Origin: a virus
Virus record (IMG/VR): IMGVR_UViG_3300035698_010134
Span: 1 to 41,174 of that record
Length of the DNA stretch: 41,174 nt
Strand: one strand, 5' to 3'
Below, one piece after another: positions 6,960 through 15,052 of this stretch. The first letter of the stretch is position 1, and every line of letters starts with the position of its first letter. The notes beneath the pieces were generated by a model. The model saw only the letters and a list, made by a program, of their open reading frames with translations. It ran no database searches and was not told where the DNA came from. Made by a program: the position numbers and the translations under genes.

Positions 6960-9611
6960 ATATCATACGTAGACGCAATACTAGACCGTAAAACAAACAA
7001 GATTCAAGTAGTAGAAAGAAAACATGGGAAAAGATTATTTACATCTTACCCGGCCGAGTACGTTTTTTATTACGATGACCCAAATGGCAAGTACACCAGT
7101 CTCACTGGTAATCTGACAACCAGAGTAAAAACAAATAATTGGGGCGAGTTCTCGCAAGAAAAGAAAATGCGAGCTGGTAAAAAACTGTACGAGAGTGATA
7201 CTAATCCTCTTTTTCGGTGTTTGAGCACTCGGTATCTTGGTCAAGATGCGCCCACGCTGAATGTTGCTTTCTTTGACATCGAAGTAGACTTTGACAAAAA
7301 TCGAGGGTTCGCTCCGCCAGAAGACCCATTTAATGGTATAACTGCAATCACTGTTTATCTGTCATGGCTAGATAAATTAGTAACGTTGGTTATGCCTCCA
7401 CCTGGTATGAACTCATCTATATCAGAGAAGATTGCTGCTAAGTTCACTAATACCATACTGTTTGATGACGAAAGAGAGTTGCTTCAAACTTTTATGGAAT
7501 TGGTTTATGATGCTGACGTGCTGAGTGGGTGGAACAGTGAAGGGTACGATATTCCTTATACTGTCAACCGGATCACCAAAATTTTAAGTAAAGATGACAC
7601 TCGCTCTTTGTGCTTATGGGAAATGTTGCCAGCACCTAGAAAATACGAGAGATATGGTAAAGAACAGCATACCTATGATTTAATCGGCCGGCTTCATATA
7701 GATTATATGCAATTGTACCGCAAATATACCTATGAAGAGCGACATAGTTTTAGTCTAGATGCTATCGGCGAATATGAACTAGGCGAGAAAAAGATCTCAT
7801 ATAACGGCACTCTTGATGACCTATATCGAAAAGACTTTGAGAAGTTTATCGAGTACAACCGACAAGACGTTATGCTTATCGTCCATTTGGATCAAAAGCT
7901 TCAGTTCATAGACATTGCTAATCAGCTAGCACATGATAACGGGGTGTTGTTGCAAACCACTATGGGTACTGTTGCGCTAACTGATCAAGCGATTCTAAAT
8001 CACGCTCACAGCAAAAATCTAGTAGTGCCGGATAAAAAGAGTTCGACTGGTAGTGGTAGTCACGTTGCTGGTGGGTACGTAGCTAAACCACGCAAAGGAT
8101 TACATGATTGGGTAGGCAGCGTTGATATCAACAGCTTGTATCCAAGTGCGATTCGTGCGTTGAATATGAGTCCAGAAACCGTCGTCGGTCAAGTACGCCT
8201 AACCCACACTGAACATTACCTTAAAGATCGAATGGCCAAAAACCCTCGGATGACCCTAACCGGCGCTTGGGAAGGATTATTCAGTACCCTAGAATATCAA
8301 GCGGTAATCGAACGTCGTTCTGATATCAGTCTAACTATAGATTGGGAAGATGGTAATCAAGACTTTGTTAATGGTGACGATGTATACTGTTTGATCTTCA
8401 ATAGTGATATGCCATGGTGTTTAAGTGCTAACGGTACTATCTTTAGATATGACCAGAAAGGGATTATTCCTGATCTATTAGAACATTGGTATGCAGAACG
8501 TAAACAACTTCAAGCTAAGAAGAAAGCAGCTACTGATCCTAAAGAGATTGAGTTTTGGGATAAACGGCAACTAGTCAAGAAAATCGTACTTAATTCGCTT
8601 TACGGAGCTTTGCTTAATGCAGGCAGTAAATTCTTCGACCAGAGACTTGGGCAGAGTACTACACTATGTGGGCGAAGTATCACTCGATTTATGATCGAGC
8701 AAGTGTCCGATCTACTAGGTGCCGGTAATCGAATCAATAGTGAGGTAAATATTTATGCCGACACTGATAGTTCTATTTTCTCAGTTTGGCCGATGATCCG
8801 AGATCAGGTGACCGCCGGAGAGAAAGAATGGGGAGTCGAGCAATGTGTTGAGATGTACGACCAGCTAGCTGATTCTATAAATGAAAGATTTCCTGGAGGA
8901 ATGCAACGCTTGTTTGGGATAACACACGAAGCTGGCAAAATTATTCAATGTGGAAGAGAGGCTGTCGCAACCAAGGGGCTATTCGTAACCAAAAAGAGAT
9001 ACGGTATGTTGCTTGCTGATTTAGAAGGTCAACGCTTTGAGTCAAAAGATTACAGACTTAAAGCTATGGGGTTAGATCTAAAACGATCTGACACTCCCGA
9101 CTATATGCAAGAGTTCTTGAAAATACTGCTAGAAAGGGCTCTTCGAGGTGCTGACGAAGAAGAAATCTCAGCTAGACTCCGTGAATTTAAAGCCGAGTTC
9201 CGCAATCGAGAACCATGGCAAATGGGTACTCCCAAACGAGTAAATAACTTGACCAAGTTCGTCGAAACCGAAAGAAGAAATGGTAAGGCTAATATGCCTG
9301 GGCATGTTAGAGCTAGTATGAATTGGAATAATCTTAAAGATATGAATAACGACCGATATAGTATGTCCATAATGGATGGGCAAAAAACAGTGGTATGTAA
9401 ACTAAAGAATAACCCAATGGGGTATACCAGTGTCGCTTATCCAATTGACCAAGATAGATTGCCAGACTGGTTCAAAGAGCTACCATTCGATACTACTGAA
9501 ATGGAAAAGACTATTGTTGACAGCAAAGTTGAGAATTTACTTGGCGTGCTTGATTGGAATCTAGAACAAACCAATAACACTGCTCAGAGTTGGGATAGTT
9601 TGTTTGAGTAA
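6960..9611 (+). CDS. 43: Family B DNA polymerase (T4 gp43-like), apparent ATA start
   Basis: This is the replicative polymerase with 3'-5' proofreading. Visible motifs: exo I FDIEVDF, exo II SGWNSEGYDIPY, exo III EYNRQDVML, polymerase A VDINSLYPSAI, B KKIVLNSLYGALLN, C IYADTDSSIF, and the KKRYGML thumb motif. The first ATG (7167) would give 814 residues. However, the frame is open and polymerase-like for 69 codons upstream (SYVDAILDRKTNKIQVVERK onward) without any ATG, GTG or TTG. ATA at 6960 lies 8 bases after an AAAGGGAG ribosome site and would give 883 residues, close to T4's 898. The true start codon is unresolved (non-standard start or a single-base change from ATG); a shorter product from 7167 is the fallback. 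Confidence 0.93.
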   Translation: MSYVDAILDRKTNKIQVVERKHGKRLFTSYPAEYVFYYDDPNGKYTSLTGNLTTRVKTNNWGEFSQEKKMRAGKKLYESDTNPLFRCLSTRYLGQDAPTLNVAFFDIEVDFDKNRGFAPPEDPFNGITAITVYLSWLDKLVTLVMPPPGMNSSISEKIAAKFTNTILFDDERELLQTFMELVYDADVLSGWNSEGYDIPYTVNRITKILSKDDTRSLCLWEMLPAPRKYERYGKEQHTYDLIGRLHIDYMQLYRKYTYEERHSFSLDAIGEYELGEKKISYNGTLDDLYRKDFEKFIEYNRQDVMLIVHLDQKLQFIDIANQLAHDNGVLLQTTMGTVALTDQAILNHAHSKNLVVPDKKSSTGSGSHVAGGYVAKPRKGLHDWVGSVDINSLYPSAIRALNMSPETVVGQVRLTHTEHYLKDRMAKNPRMTLTGAWEGLFSTLEYQAVIERRSDISLTIDWEDGNQDFVNGDDVYCLIFNSDMPWCLSANGTIFRYDQKGIIPDLLEHWYAERKQLQAKKKAATDPKEIEFWDKRQLVKKIVLNSLYGALLNAGSKFFDQRLGQSTTLCGRSITRFMIEQVSDLLGAGNRINSEVNIYADTDSSIFSVWPMIRDQVTAGEKEWGVEQCVEMYDQLADSINERFPGGMQRLFGITHEAGKIIQCGREAVATKGLFVTKKRYGMLLADLEGQRFESKDYRLKAMGLDLKRSDTPDYMQEFLKILLERALRGADEEEISARLREFKAEFRNREPWQMGTPKRVNNLTKFVETERRNGKANMPGHVRASMNWNNLKDMNNDRYSMSIMDGQKTVVCKLKNNPMGYTSVAYPIDQDRLPDWFKELPFDTTEMEKTIVDSKVENLLGVLDWNLEQTNNTAQSWDSLFE

Positions 9612-9613
9612 TA

Positions 9614-10963
9614 ATGACCAACAAGAAAATCAATTTATCCAAACATATCAGGCAGAAAGCAGCGGTAGAGCAGCAAGATTGGAATTATGAATTCAGGCAA
9701 TTATCAAAAAAATTAGGGGAATTCTCAGAAGCTGCTGATACATACTTTACTGAATTTCCAGTTGATTTCAACGTAAGCATCAACAAGTTTCATATTATAA
9801 ACCAGCAGCTACAACGTCACCGCGATCAATTTTTATCATATTTAGACGAGACTATAAACGCCGAAAGATTAAAACTGATTAAGGCTGCTGACCAAAACTT
9901 CAAATACGACTTGCGGGGCTCCAGTATTACTTCAAGAGCGAGTCAATGGAAGACTGATAACGCGCTGATTGAACGATTAAAGAGTTTAATAGGGCAGAAT
10001 GCTGATTGGCGGTTTCCAGTTATATACTTTGAACCAAATACCGGAGAACTTACTCGGTTAGTGGTACACGGTGACCCATTCTATGTTGTCGATGATTTCA
10101 GTGACAGTATTGATTATGTGCTAGGGCGATTGCCTGAGGAAATGACCAGAAGAATCCATTGTTATTCTAAAGATGCGGCCGATGACCGTATACCGGATCA
10201 TAGCATAGGGTTAGCCGTAGTGTGGAATAATTGGAGATTCAAACGAGTAAACGACATTCAAGCTGACATGCGATTCCTATCAAAGAAATTGATGCCAGGC
10301 GGAATCTTGTTTTTTGATTTTAATGATGGAGATACCCCTCAAGGTGCCGCAGACGCAGAGGAATACCACCAGAGTTTTATTTGGCAAACCAAACTAGCAA
10401 GATTGTTAGATGACAATCAGTTAGAGATTCTAGTTCATCAGCACTCTCCTACTAACAGAATCAGTTACATGTTAACTCAGAAAAAGGGAGAGCGCCCTAA
10501 GATCAATCTAGTTAATAAACTAGCAGTGGTCGAAAAGAATCCACGTGCTTTCTCTGAATTACAAAACGAAGAAACCGCAGTCAAAGAGGAACGATGGTTC
10601 CGCCGCCTGTCAAAGCGGCAGCAAGAAGATACTGCCCGTCGCCAGTTAGATGCGATGATAAGTGCTGAGCAAAAAGACAGAGAAATCGATCAGACTGCTA
10701 TTCTGACTGCTAAGCTGGACCGGGCGTTAGCACACCTGTCAGTGTGCATACCTCGTTACGGTAAGAACCACGACACTACAATACGAGCTCAAATTAGTAT
10801 TGGAATGATTCTGGTTGCCCAAAAGAAAATCAAAGAAGCGACGGGGTTATTTCAAAGGATCACTCGTGCCGCCACAAATACCACATTGTCATACGACACT
10901 GCTGAAGATTTACAGCATTTGAACAGTATTATATTAGAGAAACATATTGATACTGAAGAATAA
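9614..10963 (+). CDS. Methyltransferase-like domain protein with helical C-terminus
   Basis: The 449-residue protein starts two bases after the polymerase stop. The N-terminal 110 residues are helical. Residues about 135-290 resemble the second half of a Rossmann methyltransferase (YVVDDFSDSIDYVLGRLP, LAVVWNNWRFKRV, LSKKLMPGGILFFDFND, ending ISYMLTQK). A classical glycine-rich SAM loop is not obvious, so catalysis is doubtful. The C-terminus (about 365-430) forms TPR-like helices (KLDRALAHLSVCIPRYG, IGMILVAQKKIKEATGLF). Sitting between polymerase and clamp suggests a role at the replication fork or on DNA, but this is inferred from position only. Confidence 0.55.
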   Translation: MTNKKINLSKHIRQKAAVEQQDWNYEFRQLSKKLGEFSEAADTYFTEFPVDFNVSINKFHIINQQLQRHRDQFLSYLDETINAERLKLIKAADQNFKYDLRGSSITSRASQWKTDNALIERLKSLIGQNADWRFPVIYFEPNTGELTRLVVHGDPFYVVDDFSDSIDYVLGRLPEEMTRRIHCYSKDAADDRIPDHSIGLAVVWNNWRFKRVNDIQADMRFLSKKLMPGGILFFDFNDGDTPQGAADAEEYHQSFIWQTKLARLLDDNQLEILVHQHSPTNRISYMLTQKKGERPKINLVNKLAVVEKNPRAFSELQNEETAVKEERWFRRLSKRQQEDTARRQLDAMISAEQKDREIDQTAILTAKLDRALAHLSVCIPRYGKNHDTTIRAQISIGMILVAQKKIKEATGLFQRITRAATNTTLSYDTAEDLQHLNSIILEKHIDTEE

Positions 10964-10975
10964 GTCGCGTATATT
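10947..10975 (+). promoter_or_regulatory. Sigma-70-like promoter before clamp gene
   Basis: TTGATA (10947-10952), a 17-base spacer and TATATT (10970-10975) precede the clamp ATG at 11004. The -35 lies inside the end of the upstream gene. The spacer between promoter and gene holds a short direct repeat (GTATATTG / GTATATTG). Moderate match to sigma-70 consensus. Confidence 0.4.
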
Positions 10976-11003
10976 GTATTTATTGTATATTGAAAGGAAA
11001 ACA

Positions 11004-11732
11004 ATGAGAGATTATCTGCTTGACGTAGTAAAGCATACGTTACCTTTAGGTGCGTTCTCGACTCTTCGAATTGAAGGTACCGATACCGCAACTGAAATTA
11101 CCGCCAGCGAAGAACAGAAGCACATGGTGCTAAAGGCAAAGTTCAATGCTCCTTGTGTTGATTTAAAAGGTGTTTTTGGTATTCCAGATCTAAACTTGCT
11201 TAACACTATTATTGGTATCGAAGATTACGCCAATAACGCTACTATTGAAGTTCGCAAGCGCGAGCGCAATGGCGAGACTGTACCAGTAAGTATTTTCTTC
11301 TCTAGTGAGAATGGTGACTTTGAGAATGAGTTCCGACTGATTGGTGAGAATATTATCAACAAAATTGAACCACAGATTACTGTTAAAACAAATAATTGGC
11401 CAGTAGAGTTTGGACCGCACGAACGCAGTCAGTTACGATACAAACGACAATTGAGTGCTAATAGTGACGAAAAAACTGTTAAGTTTGATGTCAGAGACGG
11501 GGTAGTAACTGTATACTTTGGTGACGGAAGTAATCACCATGGCCGATTCGAGTTCGCAACTGGTATAGATGACAGCGTCACTCTAAACGTGACCGTAAAC
11601 CGTCAGTTTGTTGCTGGAATCTTTGCGATGACAGGTGATAAAGTTATGAGTATCGGTCCTAGCGGCGTGAAAATTCTAGTTGATAGTGGTTTAGTAACCT
11701 ACGATTATATCTTACCGAATATCACAAAGTAA
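11004..11732 (+). CDS. 45: Sliding clamp, T4 gp45-like
   Basis: The 242-residue protein matches the size of gp45-type trimeric clamps (T4: 228 residues). The start follows GAAAGGAAAACA, a good ribosome site. The sequence shows two similar alpha-beta halves: residues 1-120 (LLDVVKHTLPLG, FNAPCVDLKGVFGIPDLNLLNTIIG) and 130-242 (KTVKFDVRDGVVTVYFGD, LNVTVNRQFVAGIFAM, ending LVTYDYILPN). Clamps tether the polymerase to DNA and, in T4, activate late transcription. Position directly after the polymerase block supports the call, and the recurrence of late-type promoter boxes in the window is consistent with a gp45-dependent late system. Confidence 0.75.
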   Translation: MRDYLLDVVKHTLPLGAFSTLRIEGTDTATEITASEEQKHMVLKAKFNAPCVDLKGVFGIPDLNLLNTIIGIEDYANNATIEVRKRERNGETVPVSIFFSSENGDFENEFRLIGENIINKIEPQITVKTNNWPVEFGPHERSQLRYKRQLSANSDEKTVKFDVRDGVVTVYFGDGSNHHGRFEFATGIDDSVTLNVTVNRQFVAGIFAMTGDKVMSIGPSGVKILVDSGLVTYDYILPNITK

Positions 11733-11733
11733 T

Positions 11734-13194
11734 ATGCAAAAAGACCTATCGCTCACTCAAAATGATTATGCCATATACCTTCCAGCTATAAGCGGAGCGT
11801 ATGCCGGTCCAATTGGTCGGCAATATGAAGACTCCAGCTATATACCGGCCGGTCGAATTCCTCCAGGCATGCCGGATGGACCCACTAGTTTGGATTTCTT
11901 CCGTGATGACCGGTATATGTTTCGATATCCGTGGGCGCTGTTCAGTGCTGGTCATGCCACTTTAGATCCGACGAAGCCTGCTCGTAATGAGACTATGATG
12001 TATGAGAGAAATCGTGACCGTACTTTCTTGCTAGGTGATTCAGGCGGCTACCAAATAGGCAAAGGTGTCTGGGCTGGTGATTGGATCGACCCCAACTGCG
12101 AGCGCGCCGGGAAAAAACGGCGAGAAGTGTTAGCTTGGATGGAAAGGTATATGGATTATGGTATGGTACTCGATATTCCTACTTGGATTAGCAAACGTCC
12201 AGAGAGTGCTGCGGCTACCAATATTCACAGCTTTGACTCTGCGGTCATTGCTACCAAACTAAACCACGAGTATTGGATGAAGCATCGATCCGGCAAGTGC
12301 AAGTTTCTAAACGTTCTTCAGGGCGAAACTCACGGTCAAGCTGATCGATGGTATGAGGAAATGAAAGACTACAGCGATCCCACTATTTACCCAAACACTT
12401 ATTTCAATGGTTGGGCTATGGGCGGTCAAAACATGTGTGACATTCATTTAGTTCTACGTCGGCTAATCACCTTGCGGTTTGATGGTTTACTGGAAGATGG
12501 TATTCATGACTGGATGCATTTTCTTGGGACCAGCAGATTAGAATGGGCAGTTATATTGACTGCTATTCAAAGATCAGTGCGGAAGTATCATAATCCAAAC
12601 TTCACAGTAAGCTTTGACAGTGCTTCGCCGTTCTTGTCAACAGCAAATGGAAAAATCTATACCAAATACCGCATTGAACCAAACACTCGGTGGAGCCTCT
12701 TTATCGAAGATATGATTGATGATAAGAAGTATGCTAACGATCCTACCTTATTAGGTGATGTTATTCGCCGAGAAATACAACCTAATTTTGTCGAAAGCCC
12801 AGTCAGTGAGAAACTACGCATTCAAGACATTTGCGTATATGCTCCTGGCGACGTAAACAAGATGGGTAAAGAAGGTAGGACCAGTTGGGATAGCTTTGCT
12901 TATGCGATTATGATGGGGCACAACGTATGGAGTCACGCTAATGCCGTACAAAAAGCCAACGAAGCCCATGATCGAGGCGAATATTCTAGCATGTTACATG
13001 AAGAAAAATTTGACAGTTTGTATATTCATGCTATAATAGATGAAATATTCCAGCAGACTGATAAAGATCGAGCACTAGCATTAATTGAAGACTACAATTA
13101 TTTTTGGTTACAAATTCAGGGCAGTCGCGGGGCCAGTGGTAAGAAAACACTTAACGGCGAAGCCGCATTTGATGATTTATTTAAAACAAGCTGA
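11734..13194 (+). CDS. dpdA: DpdA-like DNA 7-deazaguanine transglycosylase (TGT superfamily)
   Basis: The 486-residue protein carries tRNA-guanine transglycosylase core motifs: GDSGGYQ (101-107, base-recognition Asp), LDIPTW (146-151), VLQGETHG (194-201, equivalent of the VQGG loop), HFLGTSRLEW (262-271) and VSFDSASPF (292-300), where the Asp is the expected nucleophile. The zinc-binding Cys cluster of tRNA enzymes is not evident. In phages this family (DpdA) swaps guanine for 7-deazaguanine bases in DNA, protecting it from restriction. FolE, QueD and QueE genes at 21.8-24.3 kb supply the precursor. It starts one base after the clamp stop and heads a run of four genes. DpdA is preferred to a tRNA enzyme because of that context and divergence. 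Confidence 0.85.
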   Translation: MQKDLSLTQNDYAIYLPAISGAYAGPIGRQYEDSSYIPAGRIPPGMPDGPTSLDFFRDDRYMFRYPWALFSAGHATLDPTKPARNETMMYERNRDRTFLLGDSGGYQIGKGVWAGDWIDPNCERAGKKRREVLAWMERYMDYGMVLDIPTWISKRPESAAATNIHSFDSAVIATKLNHEYWMKHRSGKCKFLNVLQGETHGQADRWYEEMKDYSDPTIYPNTYFNGWAMGGQNMCDIHLVLRRLITLRFDGLLEDGIHDWMHFLGTSRLEWAVILTAIQRSVRKYHNPNFTVSFDSASPFLSTANGKIYTKYRIEPNTRWSLFIEDMIDDKKYANDPTLLGDVIRREIQPNFVESPVSEKLRIQDICVYAPGDVNKMGKEGRTSWDSFAYAIMMGHNVWSHANAVQKANEAHDRGEYSSMLHEEKFDSLYIHAIIDEIFQQTDKDRALALIEDYNYFWLQIQGSRGASGKKTLNGEAAFDDLFKTS

Positions 13195-13204
13195 GAGAAA
13201 TCTT

Positions 13205-13720
13205 ATGAAACGAGCCTATATTACTGGGAATGACATCGTTGACGCAGTGTTTTTTACCGGTATTGAAATTGAAGACACACCTCACCGAGGTAAGCCAGTA
13301 CTATTTGTAGTAGGGGACCAATCGTTTGAGAGTATCGTATCTAGAGCAAATGACCATCTTATCAACGTCGTTTATATAGGAGCTAATCACAGCTTTACCA
13401 AGTCTGATAACACGGTTGCTACAGTTAAAGCTCTACTAGATCATGGCATTGAGGTAACATATGACTTCACAGTCAGTGATGCTGAATGGGTTAAAGACCA
13501 GTTTGCTGATTACATTTCTCATCCATCACTGACGTTTATGGCAAGTGTAAAGTTTCCATACGCTGATAGCTTTCTAAGCAACACCGTCCTAAAAATTGAT
13601 GACACTGATTTTCAAGCCACCAACAGTGCGGTGTGGACTATTCCTCTAAGAGGAGTAACAAACCTAGCACTTAGAACTGACTGGAACGAATATGGCGAAT
13701 CTGACACCACCATTCGATAA
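13205..13720 (+). CDS. Unknown protein encoded directly after dpdA
   Basis: The 171-residue protein starts ten bases after the dpdA stop, with the dpdA tail and GAGAAATCTT as its leader. It looks like a Rossmann-type alpha-beta protein: YITGNDIVDAVFFTGIEIE, VLFVVGDQSFESIVSRA, INVVYIGANHSF, VATVKALLDHGIEVTYDF, SLTFMASVKFPYAD. The DH, GANHSF and DFTVSDAEW segments hold the most likely functional residues. I do not recognise a named family. Its operon position between dpdA and a QueD-like protein suggests a part in making, tailoring or delivering the deazaguanine base. This is inference from context. Confidence 0.6.
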   Translation: MKRAYITGNDIVDAVFFTGIEIEDTPHRGKPVLFVVGDQSFESIVSRANDHLINVVYIGANHSFTKSDNTVATVKALLDHGIEVTYDFTVSDAEWVKDQFADYISHPSLTFMASVKFPYADSFLSNTVLKIDDTDFQATNSAVWTIPLRGVTNLALRTDWNEYGESDTTIR

Positions 13721-13973
13721 CTTAAATAATGCGATTGATTACTTAGTTGAAAATGAGGTGATATCAAGTTCCTTAAGGGATCGATTAGACGAGTTGAATC
13801 AGCTTTCCCTTAAGGTCGATCGATCCGAATTATACGAAATATTTGATCGGTTAGACTCACTTGAAAAACTAACTCGCCTACTAGATGTAAGGACTGGGCT
13901 GACCGATCAGTATGCTATCGATATGCTTGACCAAGCAGAAACTTATGCCCGTCTAACCAAAGCAAAAACCTAA
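13692..13973 (+). CDS. Small coiled-coil protein (93 aa)
   Basis: The gene overlaps the end of its upstream neighbour by 29 bases in another frame. The product is almost entirely helical, with heptad-like leucine spacing (AIDYLVENEVISSSLRDRL, LSLKVDRSELYEIFDRL, LEKLTRLLDVRTGL), predicting a coiled coil or helical bundle. No enzyme motif is present. Its position between the dpdA-linked unknown gene and the QueD-like gene could mean an accessory subunit, but nothing in the sequence shows this. Confidence 0.6.
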   Translation: MANLTPPFDNLNNAIDYLVENEVISSSLRDRLDELNQLSLKVDRSELYEIFDRLDSLEKLTRLLDVRTGLTDQYAIDMLDQAETYARLTKAKT

Positions 13974-13987
13974 CCCAGAGGAAAAAT

Positions 13988-14371
13988 ATGAGAAATACGT
14001 ATATTGTAATACGAACAGACTTCGAAGGATTTCATTACTACCCAGGTGCTGGTGATATCGATCCTCGAATCCGTTTTTTAGAGTCTGAGCATAGACATAC
14101 CTTCTATGTTACTGTTAAGATTGGAGTCACTCACTTAGACCGAGAACTTGAATTCTTCTTAGTCAAATGGGCTCTAAATGATTTTATTGAAGCTGGAGCA
14201 ATGAATCACAAAAGCTGTGAAATGATTGCTACTGACATTCTTGATCAGCATTTGATCCCACTCTATGGCGATGATCGATATTATGAAGTTAATGTTAGCG
14301 AAGATAATGAGAGTGACGGAATAGTCGAATATATTCCCGTCTCTTTATCGCAATACGAAATCTCTCAGTAA
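13988..14371 (+). CDS. QueD/PTPS-like T-fold protein, second copy near dpdA
   Basis: The 127-residue protein has a T-fold pattern: an N-terminal strand (YIVIRTDFEGFHYY), a histidine pair on a strand (ESEHRHTFYVTVKIGV), a paired helix region (ELEFFLVKWALNDFIEA), SCEMIATDIL, where QueD proteins have PTAENIA, and a closing strand (YEVNVSEDNESDGIVEY), matching the conserved VxVxE strand. It differs clearly from the QueD gene at 23018. The RBS is AGAGGAAAAAT. Being third after dpdA, it could act on a carboxy-deazaguanine or pterin intermediate, for example as a decarboxylase. The fold assignment is moderately sure; the reaction is inferred. Confidence 0.55.
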   Translation: MRNTYIVIRTDFEGFHYYPGAGDIDPRIRFLESEHRHTFYVTVKIGVTHLDRELEFFLVKWALNDFIEAGAMNHKSCEMIATDILDQHLIPLYGDDRYYEVNVSEDNESDGIVEYIPVSLSQYEISQ

Positions 14372-14392
14372 GTGAACAGTACTGAGGATAAT

Positions 14393-14419
14393 CTCCCGTA
14401 AACCGAGGTTATGCGGGAG
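14393..14419 (+). other. RNA hairpin downstream of QueD-like gene
   Basis: CTCCCG (14393-14398) pairs with CGGGAG (14414-14419), and the inner TAAACC and GGTTA segments extend the stem around a GAG loop. No T run follows, so it is not a standard terminator. It may stabilise the 3' end of the dpdA operon transcript or form part of a longer structured RNA with the following elements. Confidence 0.4.
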
Positions 14420-14453
14420 TTGGAACAAATATAGTTCTAGAAAATAGTTATAG

Positions 14454-14461
14454 TATAAATA
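14454..14461 (+). promoter_or_regulatory. TATAAATA box, exact T4 late-promoter consensus
   Basis: TATAAATA in an AT-rich spacer matches the T4 late -10 element exactly. A transcript from here would begin close to 14468-14471, at the base of the hairpin terminator that follows. It could drive the gene at 14535 only by reading through that hairpin. Function is inferred. Confidence 0.35.
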
Positions 14462-14470
14462 TAAAGAGCC

Positions 14471-14511
14471 GTGGGTTGACTTGCTAATCTATTAAAGTCA
14501 ACCCACTTTTT
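14471..14511 (+). terminator. Rho-independent terminator
   Basis: A perfect 12-base inverted repeat (GTGGGTTGACTT at 14471-14482 and AAGTCAACCCAC at 14495-14506) with a 12-base loop is followed directly by TTTTT. It is well placed to end transcription of the clamp-dpdA run before the cargo region. Confidence 0.7.
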
Positions 14512-14534
14512 AATCCACTACATGGAGTATAATT

Positions 14535-14762
14535 ATGGTGGTAAGAGTTCGCGATCGTAAAGTTAATGAAATCTTTGATGACCTTGATCGCTATCGAGCA
14601 TGGTGTGTAGAATTTGGTTATGTCTTCGATGAAGCTGATCTGTACCGTCACCGTTCAAGTTGGAATCTTTACCAACGACACAGACATGGTGACAAAGGCG
14701 TACCCAATCAGTGGGTTCAAGCAACTATGCCATATTACAAGAATAAAGCGCCTAATCGATAA
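14535..14762 (+). CDS. Small conserved marine T4-like phage protein (75 aa)
   Basis: The 75-residue protein starts after an ATGGAGTATAATT leader with a GGAG ribosome site. Its sequence (DRKVNEIFDDLDRYRAWCVE, FGYVFDEADLYR, NQWVQATMPYYK) fits a small, strongly conserved family I associate with marine T4-like phages, with no assigned function. It is basic at both ends and acidic in the middle, mostly helical and cytosolic. It is the first gene after the terminator and shares one base with the next start (TAATGG), so it probably opens the methyltransferase and tctA operon. Confidence 0.6.
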   Translation: MVVRVRDRKVNEIFDDLDRYRAWCVEFGYVFDEADLYRHRSSWNLYQRHRHGDKGVPNQWVQATMPYYKNKAPNR

Positions 14763-15052
14763 TGGACACCTATCGACATCAATTTTTTGATGTAGGCACA
14801 TTCGGTACCAGAAAATCAAGTAACATTCGTAGTATCTCTAACTTTGCAAATTTGTCAGAAATTCAATCAAAGATCACGGCGGCTATGGTTAGAGATGGAG
14901 CTAAACAGAATCGTGATTTTCTTTTCACCCCGAGAGCAATGTCTAACAGTAAAAGAATAGGAGTAACCTTGTCCTATACACCAGATTTTGAAGCAACGGT
15001 GGTTCTTTTATTATTAACATGGGACTCAATCAAATTGAGATCAACATTATGA
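14762..15052 (+). CDS. Hypothetical protein (96 aa)
   Basis: The ATG overlaps the previous stop by one base, giving 96 residues. The sequence begins MDTYRHQFFDVGTFG and ends with a hydrophobic stretch (ATVVLLLLTWDSIKLR) too short and charged to be a clear membrane anchor. The frame overlaps the next start as ATGA. No family is recognised. Coupled packing on both sides supports it as a real gene. Confidence 0.5.
   Translation: MDTYRHQFFDVGTFGTRKSSNIRSISNFANLSEIQSKITAAMVRDGAKQNRDFLFTPRAMSNSKRIGVTLSYTPDFEATVVLLLLTWDSIKLRSTL

Noticed and set aside
13085-13204. Upstream extension of the gene at 13205
   Set aside because: It would overlap dpdA by over 100 bases; the ATG at 13205 sits after the dpdA stop with a usable leader.
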